25,364 nucleotides of DNA from Hydrogenothermaceae bacterium (GTDB taxonomy: Bacteria > Aquificota > Aquificia > Aquificales > Hydrogenothermaceae), in the NCBI GenBank assembly GCA_015490675.1, contig WFXI01000185.1:1-25364 (forward strand), in the 5' to 3' direction. The notes under the pieces are model-generated. The model had not been told where the DNA came from, made no database searches, and saw only the letters and a list, made by a program, of their open reading frames with translations. Numbering within the stretch: the first letter of the stretch is position 1; each line of letters begins with the position of its first letter. The position numbers were made by a program, and so were the translations under genes. Of this stretch, positions 15,251-21,490 are shown piece by piece.

Positions 15251-15964
15251 CTACTGTTGTTCTTCTAATTTGTTTTGTAGATGCTCTATTACTTTGCTTG
15301 CTTGCTGTTTAGTTAGGCTTTTTCTGCTGTCTACTCCTGCAGCTTTTTTGAGCCATTGTTTAAACTGTTCATCAGTCCATCCAAGTTCCTTAACTAAAAC
15401 ACTGATTTTCTTTATTTGTGGTTCTGTTATAGTGTCATCAACATGGTTTTCTACACTATCTTCTAAATCCTGCGTGAAAAAGAAACTTCCACCTGTTGCA
15501 AGTAAAATTGCATCAACAAATGCTCTTTTTTTAGCCATTTTTAGCAGTGTGTTTGGAAGATCAAAAGGGTCTACTTTTTCGCTTCTGTATTTTCTCTCTT
15601 TGCTGTGGGCAATTCCGTGTCCCTCGGCAATTACTTCTCCAGTTTTTCTGCTGATAAGGGAACATTTAACCTCGTATCTGAAAATGCCCTTGTCCCAGTC
15701 TTCGTATTTGTCAACTTCGTAAATAGGTGAAAAACTAAAAAGCATTGCAAGTTTTTCTGCTCCAGATTTAAACAAAATAGGTTTGTCAGAAATAGGTCTC
15801 CCATCTTTGTTTGTTATGTATCCGTAATCAACTCCTTCTACCATCTGGGACTGTATGAACTGTTTAAATAAGCTTATGTGCCTGTTTACAATATCTAATC
15901 CTTCTTCTGTTATGTAGTTTTGTTGAATAAGGTTAGAACCTTTTGGCATAATGGCTTTTTCCAT
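15251..15964 (-). CDS. phage/mobile-element protein of a probable DNA-annealing type (237 aa)
   Basis: The protein carries the motif set of a widespread phage and conjugative-element family: QMVEGVDYGYI (about 40-50), PILFKSGAEKLAMLF (62-76), EVIAEGHGIAHSKERKYR (110-127), NTLLKMAKKRAFVDA and FFFTQDLED (about 138-168). The C-terminal part (EPQIKKISVLVKELGWTDEQ to the end) resembles the terminal domain often seen in phage single-strand annealing proteins (ERF/Rad52-like). I infer a role in recombination or DNA replication, but the family's biochemistry is not clear to me. It sits among early/middle genes, with GGAGG upstream of the ATG. Confidence 0.72.
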   Translation of the reverse strand: MEKAIMPKGSNLIQQNYITEEGLDIVNRHISLFKQFIQSQMVEGVDYGYITNKDGRPISDKPILFKSGAEKLAMLFSFSPIYEVDKYEDWDKGIFRYEVKCSLISRKTGEVIAEGHGIAHSKERKYRSEKVDPFDLPNTLLKMAKKRAFVDAILLATGGSFFFTQDLEDSVENHVDDTITEPQIKKISVLVKELGWTDEQFKQWLKKAAGVDSRKSLTKQQASKVIEHLQNKLEEQQ

Positions 15965-15965
15965 T

Positions 15966-16259
15966 TTAATTTCCTCCTTGATTGTGTTGAAAATGGTTTA
16001 TAATTAAATCTCTCTTTAATTGGGCTGACACAAAATCATCTTTTACTTGCTGTTCTGTCTTGCCAGTCATGTATTCAATCAGTATTTGAGATAATGTTAA
16101 AGTCAGCATAAACTCTACTCTTTGGTCTCTTTTTGCTGTTTCTAACAGTTTTTGAACGAATTCAACAACCTCTCCTTCTGTAAAACATGTCTGTCCGATT
16201 TTCTGTTTTGCAAAATCCATAACAATCACTGATAAAAGCTCATCTTTTGTAAACTGCAT
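15966..16259 (-). CDS. early phage protein of unknown function (97 aa)
   Basis: Not recognised. An all-helical protein (FTKDELLSVIVMDFAKQKIG, EFVQKLLETAKRDQRVEFML, LTLTLSQILIEYM) ending in a flexible HNQGGN. The stop lies one base before the ATG of the annealing-type gene, and the ATG at 16259 has GGAGGG upstream, so it is co-transcribed with the HU gene before it. No DNA-binding motif or membrane segment is seen. Confidence 0.65.
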   Translation of the reverse strand: MQFTKDELLSVIVMDFAKQKIGQTCFTEGEVVEFVQKLLETAKRDQRVEFMLTLTLSQILIEYMTGKTEQQVKDDFVSAQLKRDLIINHFQHNQGGN

Positions 16260-16263
16260 TTGT

Positions 16264-16545
16264 TTACCCTCCTTCGTTTAGCTTGCTTTCTAAAGCCTTT
16301 GAAACCCTAAAAATTGCAACCTTCTTTGCTGGGATTGTGATTTTTTCGCCTGTTTTGGGATTTCTGCCTTGTCTTTCTTTTCTTTCTTTTACATAAAACA
16401 CTCCAAATGCTGGTATCTGCAGTCTTTCTCCTCGCTGTAGAGCTCTTGAGATTTCCTCAAATGTTGCATTAATAACTTCCTCTGCTTTCTTTTTGGTAAG
16501 GTTTGTTTTGCTTGAAACTTCCTTTACAAGTTCTGCTTTTGTCAT
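16264..16545 (-). CDS. phage-encoded HU/IHF-family DNA-bending protein (93 aa)
   Basis: HU proteins bend DNA; Mu needs host HU and IHF to build its transpososome. The product MTKAELVKEVSSKTNLTKKK, then EEISRALQRGERLQIPAFGVFYVKER and RNPKTGEKITIPAKKVAIFRVSKAL carries the full HU signature, including the IPAFGVF turn and the GRNPKTG arm with the proline that intercalates. The start is the ATG at 16545 with AGGAGG upstream, not the longer frame to 16665, where a separate small gene lies. The length is normal for HU. A gene of this kind in the early operon suggests the phage supplies its own architectural protein. Confidence 0.93.
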   Translation of the reverse strand: MTKAELVKEVSSKTNLTKKKAEEVINATFEEISRALQRGERLQIPAFGVFYVKERKERQGRNPKTGEKITIPAKKVAIFRVSKALESKLNEGG

Positions 16546-16559
16546 AGCTTTTACCTCCT

Positions 16560-16724
16560 CTATAAAAGTTTGTAAGGTTTTCTTAATCTTTCTTTTCTCA
16601 GTTTTTCTATTTCCCTTTCTACCTCTAAATACATGTGCCAGAGCACCAAACAAACAAAACCCCAACCAATTGAGGCAAATAAAACTCCTGAAATAAAAAC
16701 CCCAACTAACTTAACGATTTCCAT
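16560..16724 (-). CDS. small single-helix membrane protein (54 aa)
   Basis: ATG at 16724, TAG at 16560. It begins MEIVKLVGVFISGVLFASIG, continues WGFVCLVLWHMYL and then a strongly charged tail (EVEREIEKLRKERLRKPYKL). One long hydrophobic helix (about 5-32) with a basic cytoplasmic end is clear. AGAGG lies 9 nt before the start. The start overlaps the end of the 58-aa gene by 14 nt and the stop is 15 nt before the HU ATG, so it is part of the same operon. The function is unknown; the hydrophobic pattern would also fit a lysis or exclusion protein. Confidence 0.65.
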   Translation of the reverse strand: MEIVKLVGVFISGVLFASIGWGFVCLVLWHMYLEVEREIEKLRKERLRKPYKLL

Positions 16725-16887
16725 TTTTCTTAACCTCTTGCAGTAGTTCCTGTATTAGTTTGCTTGCATCTTTTACTGTCAGGTTTACAAAATCGTATTT
16801 TTCGCATATCTCAACTACCTTCTCCTCTGATAGCTTTGAAAACAGGTCTATTATGAAGTCCATCTGTTTCTTTGTTGCAGGCTTCAC
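16711..16887 (-). CDS. 58-residue early protein with GTG start (DUF3072-like N-terminus)
   Basis: I place the start at the GTG at 16887, because AGGAGG lies exactly 7 nt upstream; the internal ATG at 16863 has no ribosome site. The product starts MKPATKKQMDFIIDLFSKLS and continues as a small helical domain (EKVVEICEKYDFVNLTVKDA, then SKLIQELLQEVKKNGNR). The N-terminus (P-A-T-xx-Q-xx-x-I-xx-L) resembles small phage/plasmid proteins with a helix-hairpin motif, often seen near DNA-processing genes. It overlaps the membrane gene before it by 77 nt and the one after it by 14 nt. Function unknown. Confidence 0.65.
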   Translation of the reverse strand: MKPATKKQMDFIIDLFSKLSEEKVVEICEKYDFVNLTVKDASKLIQELLQEVKKNGNR

Positions 16888-17041
16888 ACTTTAGCCTCCT
16901 TATATCTTCAAGTGCTGACTTTAAAAGGCTTTGATAGTCTTGTCTTGCTTTTTGAAGCAGGTCGTATAAAACCATCACTACAACTGCATAAAACAAACTG
17001 ACAAACAAAGTGCCAAAAAATAGCCCTTTGAAAAATTCCAT
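16811..17041 (-). CDS. small membrane protein downstream of the MuB-type gene (76 aa)
   Basis: ATG at 17041 with AAAGGAGGG 7 nt upstream; the in-frame GTG at 17044 is too close to that site. Residues about 5-30 (GLFFGTLFVSLFYAVVVMVL) form a membrane helix, followed by a charged helix and a C-EACNKETDG stretch with two nearby cysteines. It has the shape of a bitopic protein with a short outside or inside tail, like phage proteins that alter the host envelope or block superinfection. The last 77 nt overlap the 58-aa gene. Function unknown. Confidence 0.7.
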   Translation of the reverse strand: MEFFKGLFFGTLFVSLFYAVVVMVLYDLLQKARQDYQSLLKSALEDIRRLKCEACNKETDGLHNRPVFKAIRGEGS

Positions 17042-17044
17042 CAC

Positions 17045-17791
17045 TTAGCCCTCCTTTAAAGCAAGTTTTGTAAATGCTATTTCAAAGTCTGAATATGTTG
17101 GAACTTTGTCTTTTTTGGTTCTGATTATCTTCTTAACTGTTTTAATAGCTTCTATCAGGTCTATTGTTGTAAAGTGGTGCTTGTTTGCTAAATCTGTTAT
17201 TTTCTTTGCATCGCCATTTAGTTTTGAAACATCTAAACCTAACTTTTGACAGTAGCTTCTAAACTCGCTAACAGATATTTTTTCTACCTTTTTGTAAATT
17301 CTCATTCTTTTGAATAAGCCTTCGTTTTTGCTGATTAGGTTTACTATGCCTTTGTTTGCAAGTAGAACGATTAACATTCTGTCGTGTTCTATCCAGCTTT
17401 TAAGTAGGTCTCTAATTTCTTCTTTTTTGAGGTATTTGTGAGCGTCATCTATGATTAGAACCACTTGTTTATCTTTCAAATACTCGCTTATCGCTTCTTC
17501 TGTTGCGTCAACTCCCCATCTTGGATTTATGCCAATTGTTTCTGCAACCTTTTTGATAAACTTTCTGTATCCGCCTTTTTGGATTGGAATTCTAAATGGT
17601 AGGTAAAATACATCTTCCATATCTTGAGCTATCTTTTTAGCTGATGTTGTTTTGCCGTGTCCCCAGTCTGTTTCAAGCACTGCAAATGCTTCCTCTTGTG
17701 GGTCTTGCATTAATTCTTTCAGCTCTGCTATAATTTCTTGTAAAGCGTGGTAAATTCTGTTCTCGGTGAAGTTAGTTAACTGGTGTCTCAT
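17045..17791 (-). CDS. MuB-like AAA+ ATPase, transposition target selector (248 aa)
   Basis: MuB binds DNA and ATP, delivers target DNA to the transposase and stimulates strand transfer. The protein has a Walker A motif ETDWGHGKTTSA (K47) and Walker B VVLIIDDAH (about 110-118), the sensor region LLANKG (about 148) and a C-terminal helical domain ending LALKEG. This is the AAA_22 pattern of MuB and the related ATPases of Tn7-type elements. The start is the ATG at 17791, with AAAGGAGG 8 nt upstream; a GTG at 17800 lies one base after that site. It overlaps the end of the transposase gene by 20 nt, so both are made together, as in Mu. Confidence 0.92.
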   Translation of the reverse strand: MRHQLTNFTENRIYHALQEIIAELKELMQDPQEEAFAVLETDWGHGKTTSAKKIAQDMEDVFYLPFRIPIQKGGYRKFIKKVAETIGINPRWGVDATEEAISEYLKDKQVVLIIDDAHKYLKKEEIRDLLKSWIEHDRMLIVLLANKGIVNLISKNEGLFKRMRIYKKVEKISVSEFRSYCQKLGLDVSKLNGDAKKITDLANKHHFTTIDLIEAIKTVKKIIRTKKDKVPTYSDFEIAFTKLALKEG

Positions 17792-20132
17792 CGTGGGCAC
17801 CTCCTTTTAAAATTTTTTCAATTTCGTTTATCTCAAAGCTGTATAAACTGCCGTATTTTTCTTTCCAGTCTTTTATTTTTGATAGGATGTAAGCCTTTTG
17901 CTCTTGATTGAGGTTTTCTATGAAAAATCTGTCTGTGTAGAGCTTGTCTGATAGTAGCTCTATTGTTTCTAAATCGCTTGTCAGGATAAGTGGGTCTATT
18001 TTTGTTTCTTCTTCTACAAAGTCTATTGCTTCTGGTTCTATGTCTGAGCTTTCTACTTTTACAGGGTTTTCTGGTGCAAATGGCACATCTTCTTCATCTT
18101 CTTCCCAAAGCTGTTGCTCGTTTAGAGCTTCTGCGTATTTTTGTAAGTATCTGTTTGCCTTTTGTTTTAGAGCTTTTTTAGCTTTTTGCTCTGTTATTTC
18201 TTCTATTACTGTTTTTTGTTTTTTATCTGCAGATATGGAAGTTAGATATTTGTAGTATTTGCCTTTAAACTTAAGTGTGCTTTCGTCGTTTGCATCTACC
18301 TGCAGATAAATATGCAGTGTGTTTGCATCATCTAAGTTCCTTACAACTAATGCTTTTAGTTTTGGTTTTCTGCCCCAGCTTAGATAATCAAATTGTGAGA
18401 TGTAGTCTGAAATGTAGTATTTTTGCTTGTTAAATGTAAATCTACCATCTGTGATATTAACTTCTGTTTTTTCTGCAAATGCAAATTCTACTTCACTTTC
18501 TATTGCAACATCGCCAGCTATATCTGCGTTTTGGTTCCTGGTAATTTGTTTGTTAAATAGATTTACTGCTTTTTCTATTATTGTTTTTGCTTCTGAAAGG
18601 CTACCTATTGTTATTGTATCTTCTTTAAATACGAGGCTTTGTTTTTCTTCTGATGATACAAAGTCTATTGCAAGTTTAAGTTCTTTATACAGGCTTTCAA
18701 TGAGTTTTCTAAAATCATAAGGATCCTTTCTTACATACTTAATGCCTAAAAATTCAAGTCCATCTTGAACAAGGTCTGATAGATAAGCTTTAGCATTATC
18801 AAACACAAACTTTTTAGGCTGATAGCCTGTTTTTAAGATTGCATCTTTAATTGCTTTTGCTACTTTGTATTTGTTAAATTCTGCGTTGTAGTGTTTTTTG
18901 TTTTTATCTACAAATTCATAGTGAATTATTTCTCTTGTGTGTCTATCAATAAAGAGCAATACATTGTAGTCTTTTCCTTCTGATGCAAGGTGAAGTTTTA
19001 AGCCTGAAGCGTCCATTTCCCAGTAGTGGTGTTTACCAATACCAATATCAAGCTCGCCTTTAGAAATTCTGCGTTTTTGATATTCTTGTTTGTAAATTTT
19101 CTCCTGTCCTGTAAGTTTTGCTACTTCTTTTAGGTATGCTTCACTGTAAGCTTTTTCACTTCCCCAAACTTGTTTGATTAGATAATCTTTAAATGTGTAA
19201 ATGGTTCTTCTTGAAGATAATCTTTCAAAGCCTTTTCTTTCAAAAAAGTGTTTTAAGCCTTTTATGTCTCCATATCCGTTCCAAATCTTGAGGAACGGGA
19301 TTGGTGGCTGAACTTTTCCTTTATAAAATCTTGGATAGAGCATTTTATTTATCGTCCAGCTATACATTTCATCATCTTCTTTTAAAACTTCATACATTAG
19401 CTCTATTGGAGTTCTGTGTGAGCGGTGTAAAAACCCTTTAAAACCTTTCTGGAGATATGTCTTTATCCACCAGTAAATTTCTACGCCAATAGGCTTTTTC
19501 TCAATTTTTCTGGCTAATGCTTCATCTGATATTATTTGCAGTTCCTCTTGGGTGAAAGGAACATTAAACTTATGGATTTTGGTTGCCTTGTAGACTCCAC
19601 CTGCAAGTTCTACAGCTTTTAGGTATTTGTATAGTTTTACCAGTTTTTCTCTTTGTGATTTTGTTTTTGCAAGTTTGTAGTAAAGTTTGAAATCTTCTTT
19701 ATAATGGTTTGATATGATTTTTGGTTCCCCATCTTCAATCTGCCATATATAGCCTTTATGGAAAAATCTTTTTAACTGTTTAAATGTTTTTTGCTGACTG
19801 ATAAAGTAGGCTGTTTTAAGGCTTATTTGAAACTCTTTTAAATTGCTCTCTGGATAAACCAGTTTAAAAAGTGCCGGATGAATCTTAGAACCTGTTTTAG
19901 TTTTCTTAAGAAGCTGTAGTTTTTCTTTTTCCAGCTGTTTTCTTGCTTTTTCTATTAAAGCAATTTCTTCTTCTGACAGATTTTCAACATAAAACTCTGT
20001 TTTAACGCCATTCGCAATGTTTAAGTCATTGTAAACTTTTCTTCTTTGCCAGTTTTCTTCGTTTGCTTTTCTGAAAACTGTTGCTCTGCTTATTCCAAAA
20101 GCCTTTTGCAGCGTTAAAACATCAACCCACAT
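17772..20132 (-). CDS. MuA-like DDE transposase (786 aa)
   Basis: Catalyses cutting and joining of the phage ends during integration and replicative transposition. The N-terminus (MWVDVLTLQKAFGISRATVF) is a winged-helix site like the Mu DNA-binding domain. The catalytic core starts near residue 365 (GIGKHHYWEMDASGLKLH, D374), has the second aspartate in KKFVFDNAKAYLS (D445) and the glutamate in FRKLIESLYKEL (E479). That spacing (70 and 33 residues between) is nearer to a DD35E set than to Mu's longer second gap. A beta-barrel region follows (about 560-640), and the last about 100 residues, acidic and helical, are where MuA meets MuB. It is a little longer than MuA. The start ATG has CAGGA upstream. 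Confidence 0.93.
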   Translation of the reverse strand: MWVDVLTLQKAFGISRATVFRKANEENWQRRKVYNDLNIANGVKTEFYVENLSEEEIALIEKARKQLEKEKLQLLKKTKTGSKIHPALFKLVYPESNLKEFQISLKTAYFISQQKTFKQLKRFFHKGYIWQIEDGEPKIISNHYKEDFKLYYKLAKTKSQREKLVKLYKYLKAVELAGGVYKATKIHKFNVPFTQEELQIISDEALARKIEKKPIGVEIYWWIKTYLQKGFKGFLHRSHRTPIELMYEVLKEDDEMYSWTINKMLYPRFYKGKVQPPIPFLKIWNGYGDIKGLKHFFERKGFERLSSRRTIYTFKDYLIKQVWGSEKAYSEAYLKEVAKLTGQEKIYKQEYQKRRISKGELDIGIGKHHYWEMDASGLKLHLASEGKDYNVLLFIDRHTREIIHYEFVDKNKKHYNAEFNKYKVAKAIKDAILKTGYQPKKFVFDNAKAYLSDLVQDGLEFLGIKYVRKDPYDFRKLIESLYKELKLAIDFVSSEEKQSLVFKEDTITIGSLSEAKTIIEKAVNLFNKQITRNQNADIAGDVAIESEVEFAFAEKTEVNITDGRFTFNKQKYYISDYISQFDYLSWGRKPKLKALVVRNLDDANTLHIYLQVDANDESTLKFKGKYYKYLTSISADKKQKTVIEEITEQKAKKALKQKANRYLQKYAEALNEQQLWEEDEEDVPFAPENPVKVESSDIEPEAIDFVEEETKIDPLILTSDLETIELLSDKLYTDRFFIENLNQEQKAYILSKIKDWKEKYGSLYSFEINEIEKILKGGAHDETPVN

Positions 20133-20142
20133 TTTTCAAATC

Positions 20143-20186
20143 CTGTCAAAAATGTAAAACAAACCTTGAAAATTTTTACTTATAGT
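20143..20186 (+). promoter_or_regulatory. late promoter-like element, copy D (plus strand)
   Basis: Reads CTGTCAAAAATGTAAAACA and on, with 19 of the first 21 bases matching copies A and C, then TTTTTAC at the same spacing, then a better -10 hexamer TATAGT at 20181-20186. The expected RNA start is near 20193, at or one base before the ATG at 20194. It faces away from the transposase gene. A 7-bp inverted repeat, ACAAACC (20159-20165) and GGTTTGT (20187-20193), spans the element. Confidence 0.6.
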
Positions 20187-20193
20187 GGTTTGT

Positions 20194-20430
20194 ATGAGTA
20201 TTGAATTATTTGGTAAGTTTAAGCTATCTTTTCCATATGGAGATTTTGCAGAGTATGTTTTGTTTTTAATGCTTCTTGTTCTTTCACTTGTAATAATTGC
20301 TTTTTTAAAGAAAAAACTAAGTCCACCTATTTTTAACTTTCTCCTAATGTTCATTTCTTTAGCCATTGTCATCTTGATTTTTATTGGAGTCCTTAGATTT
20401 ACATTCAAATTCTTTCCAAGTTCTTATTAG
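20194..20430 (+). CDS. small two-helix membrane protein on the strand opposite the early operon (78 aa)
   Basis: ATG at 20194, MSIELFGKFKLSFPYGDFAE, then a helix YVLFLMLLVLSLVIIAFL, a KKKLSPP turn, and a second helix FNFLLMFISLAIVILIFIGV, ending in FKFFPSSY. Two membrane helices with a positive turn between them is the shape of a holin or a superinfection-exclusion protein. The strongest support is the promoter copy D pointing at its start. There is no ribosome site, so the RNA may be leaderless. AT-rich antisense DNA can mimic membrane proteins, and its 3' end overlaps the minus-strand frame 20359-20493, so I stay cautious. Confidence 0.5.
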   Translation: MSIELFGKFKLSFPYGDFAEYVLFLMLLVLSLVIIAFLKKKLSPPIFNFLLMFISLAIVILIFIGVLRFTFKFFPSSY

Positions 20431-20493
20431 TTGCTCTGCATCTAAGGCTAGCAAAAATATCGCAAAGCCTATAAAAAAAAAGCCTAATTCCAT
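20359..20493 (-). CDS. tiny membrane protein in the early operon (44 aa)
   Basis: ATG at 20493 (or 20496, two Met in a row), starting MELGFFFIGFAIFLLALDAE, then a charged tail (QLIRTWKEFECKSKDSNKNQ) and a TAA at 20359. One membrane helix is visible (about 2-18). The start overlaps the stop of the 46-aa gene (AATGATG), a junction like the others in this operon. It shares 72 nt with the opposite-strand frame 20194-20430, and both may be real. Function unknown. Confidence 0.45.
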   Translation of the reverse strand: MELGFFFIGFAIFLLALDAEQLIRTWKEFECKSKDSNKNQDDNG

Positions 20494-20633
20494 CATTCCT
20501 CTTTGCCTCTAAATTTTTGATTAAGAATATCCTCAATATTTGAAAGCTTTGTATAAAGCACTACTATTAGCGTTATAATTGAAGCAGATAAGACCGAAAA
20601 TCCAATTTCTAAAACTTCTATTAGTTTTTCCAT
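20493..20633 (-). CDS. tiny membrane protein in the early operon (46 aa)
   Basis: ATG at 20633 with GGGAG 8 nt upstream, just after the stop of the gp16-type gene. It begins MEKLIEVLEIGFSVLSASII, continues TLIVVLYTKLSNI, and ends in a charged tail (LNQKFRGKEE). One helix (about 8-28) spans the membrane, with a short cytoplasmic end. The good ribosome site, tight spacing and overlap with the next frame make it likely real. Function unknown; with its neighbour it could form a small envelope complex. Confidence 0.6.
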   Translation of the reverse strand: MEKLIEVLEIGFSVLSASIITLIVVLYTKLSNIEDILNQKFRGKEE

Positions 20634-20636
20634 CTT

Positions 20637-20882
20637 TTAAACTCCCACAACATCTCTAACAAGTCCTTTTTCAAATAGCTGTGGAAAGTCTCTTTTAAGT
20701 GCTTTTACGATTTGCTTAACCTGTTCCCCACCTTTTCTTCCAGAATTACCACCTTTTGCCTTCCCAGATAAAACATAAACCACCATAACCTTGTCAAAAT
20801 TGTTGTCCCTACTCCATTTGCTAATGCTTATGTCCTTCTTCAAAAACTCTATCTTCACCTCTTTAGGGACTGCCAAACTCAT
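20637..20882 (-). CDS. BcepMu gp16-family early regulator (81 aa)
   Basis: First gene of the early operon, the place held by Ner in Mu. The product MSLAVPKEVKIEFLKKDISI, SKWSRDNNFDKVMVVYVLSG and KAKGGNSGRKGGEQ matches the small DNA-binding proteins of the BcepMu gp16 family: a turn ISIxxWxRxxxFDxxxVYxVLxG, then a basic loop, then a helix IVKALKRDF. Such proteins act like Cro or Ner and turn down early transcription. GGAG lies 8 nt before the ATG. The leader from the early promoter is about 40 nt. Confidence 0.8.
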   Translation of the reverse strand: MSLAVPKEVKIEFLKKDISISKWSRDNNFDKVMVVYVLSGKAKGGNSGRKGGEQVKQIVKALKRDFPQLFEKGLVRDVVGV

Positions 20883-20927
20883 TTTATCTTCTCCACTGAT
20901 ATACTTATTTAGACAGTGTTTAAAATT

Positions 20928-20955
20928 AGTATATACGAAAAATTCGTAGTGTCAA
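20928..20955 (-). promoter_or_regulatory. early promoter of the lytic operon
   Basis: On the minus strand TTGACA (20950-20955), 16 nt spacer, TATACT (20928-20933): a near-consensus promoter. It faces the gp16-type, transposase and MuB genes. The spacer is filled by a perfect palindrome (20934-20948). Confidence 0.85.
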
Positions 20956-20982
20956 GTTTTTCGTATAGATAAATTTTTCGTA
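20934..20982. promoter_or_regulatory. repressor operator array, TTCGTA every 17 bp
   Basis: A perfect palindrome TACGAA-AAA-TTCGTA lies at 20934-20948, inside the spacer of the early promoter. The half site TTCGTA recurs at 20960-20965 and 20977-20982, so three copies lie exactly 17 bp apart. The second and third have only weak opposite half sites. The last one is just before the ribosome site of the repressor gene, which suggests the repressor also controls its own transcription. Confidence 0.75.
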
Positions 20983-20997
20983 GTTAGGAGGTATGAA

Positions 20998-21423
20998 ATG
21001 GAAACAAAAAAAGTAATTGGACAGAGATTAAAGTATTTAAGGGAAAATTTACTTAAACTATCCCAATCGGAATTAGCAAAAGCATTAGGTGTAAAAAGGA
21101 CTACTCTTGCATCGTGGGAACAAGGTAAATCTGAAATAAATTATGAAATAGCAAACAAACTTTTAAAACAGTTTAGAGTAAATATAAACTGGTTATTAAC
21201 TGGCGTAGGAACTCCTTTGATAAACATACCAGATAAAACAGAACCTAAAGAATTAGACCCTTTAGAACAAGAGGTAATAAATATCTTAAAAAAAGAGCCT
21301 ATAGAAAATAGAAAGGCATTATTAGAATTTCTAAAAAAAATCTGGGCATCAAAGCCTCAATCCAGCTCGGAGAATGCATCCACAGAGCAAAAAGAAAACA
21401 CCAGGACTAACAAAATTTTTTAA
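20998..21423 (+). CDS. XRE-family phage repressor (141 aa)
   Basis: Maintains lysogeny by blocking the early promoter. The N-terminal 70 residues are a HTH_3 domain: IGQRLKYLRENLLKLSQSEL, AKALGVKRTTLASWEQGKSE and NYEIANKLLKQFRVNINWLL, followed by a short helical dimer part (EQEVINILKKEP, then ENRKALLEFLKKIW) and a flexible tail. There is no LexA-like protease domain, so SOS-type induction by self-cleavage is not expected. The AGGAGG site is next to the third operator half site. Mu's repressor is a different fold, so the immunity module here looks like that of lambdoid or BcepMu-like phages. Confidence 0.92.
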   Translation: METKKVIGQRLKYLRENLLKLSQSELAKALGVKRTTLASWEQGKSEINYEIANKLLKQFRVNINWLLTGVGTPLINIPDKTEPKELDPLEQEVINILKKEPIENRKALLEFLKKIWASKPQSSSENASTEQKENTRTNKIF

Positions 21424-21432
21424 ATTTAATTT

Positions 21433-21460
21433 TTAACATTGTTTAAAAATATGGTAGAAT
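21433..21460 (+). promoter_or_regulatory. promoter of the 436-aa cargo gene
   Basis: TTAACA (21433-21438), 16 nt spacer, TAGAAT (21455-21460), both one base from consensus, 30 nt before the ATG of the cargo gene. It lacks TTCGTA half sites, so it should be active in the lysogen, independent of the repressor. Confidence 0.7.
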
Positions 21461-21490
21461 TTTCACTAATGCTTTTTTGAAGGCATAATT

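Noticed and set aside
20136..20408. Minus-strand frame of 90 codons ending 3 nt before the transposase start
   Set aside because: The spacing is operon-like, but the protein is a featureless Ser/Thr/Asn/Lys-rich string with no ribosome site, and the opposite strand has a late-promoter copy and a better protein. Kept only as the main rival of the plus-strand gene.
20905..20927. TTTAAA-ACTGTCTAAA next to the early promoter, similar to the end repeats
   Set aside because: It matches only about 10 bases of the transposase-site consensus with a gap. It could be an internal enhancer like that of Mu, but the match is too weak to claim.
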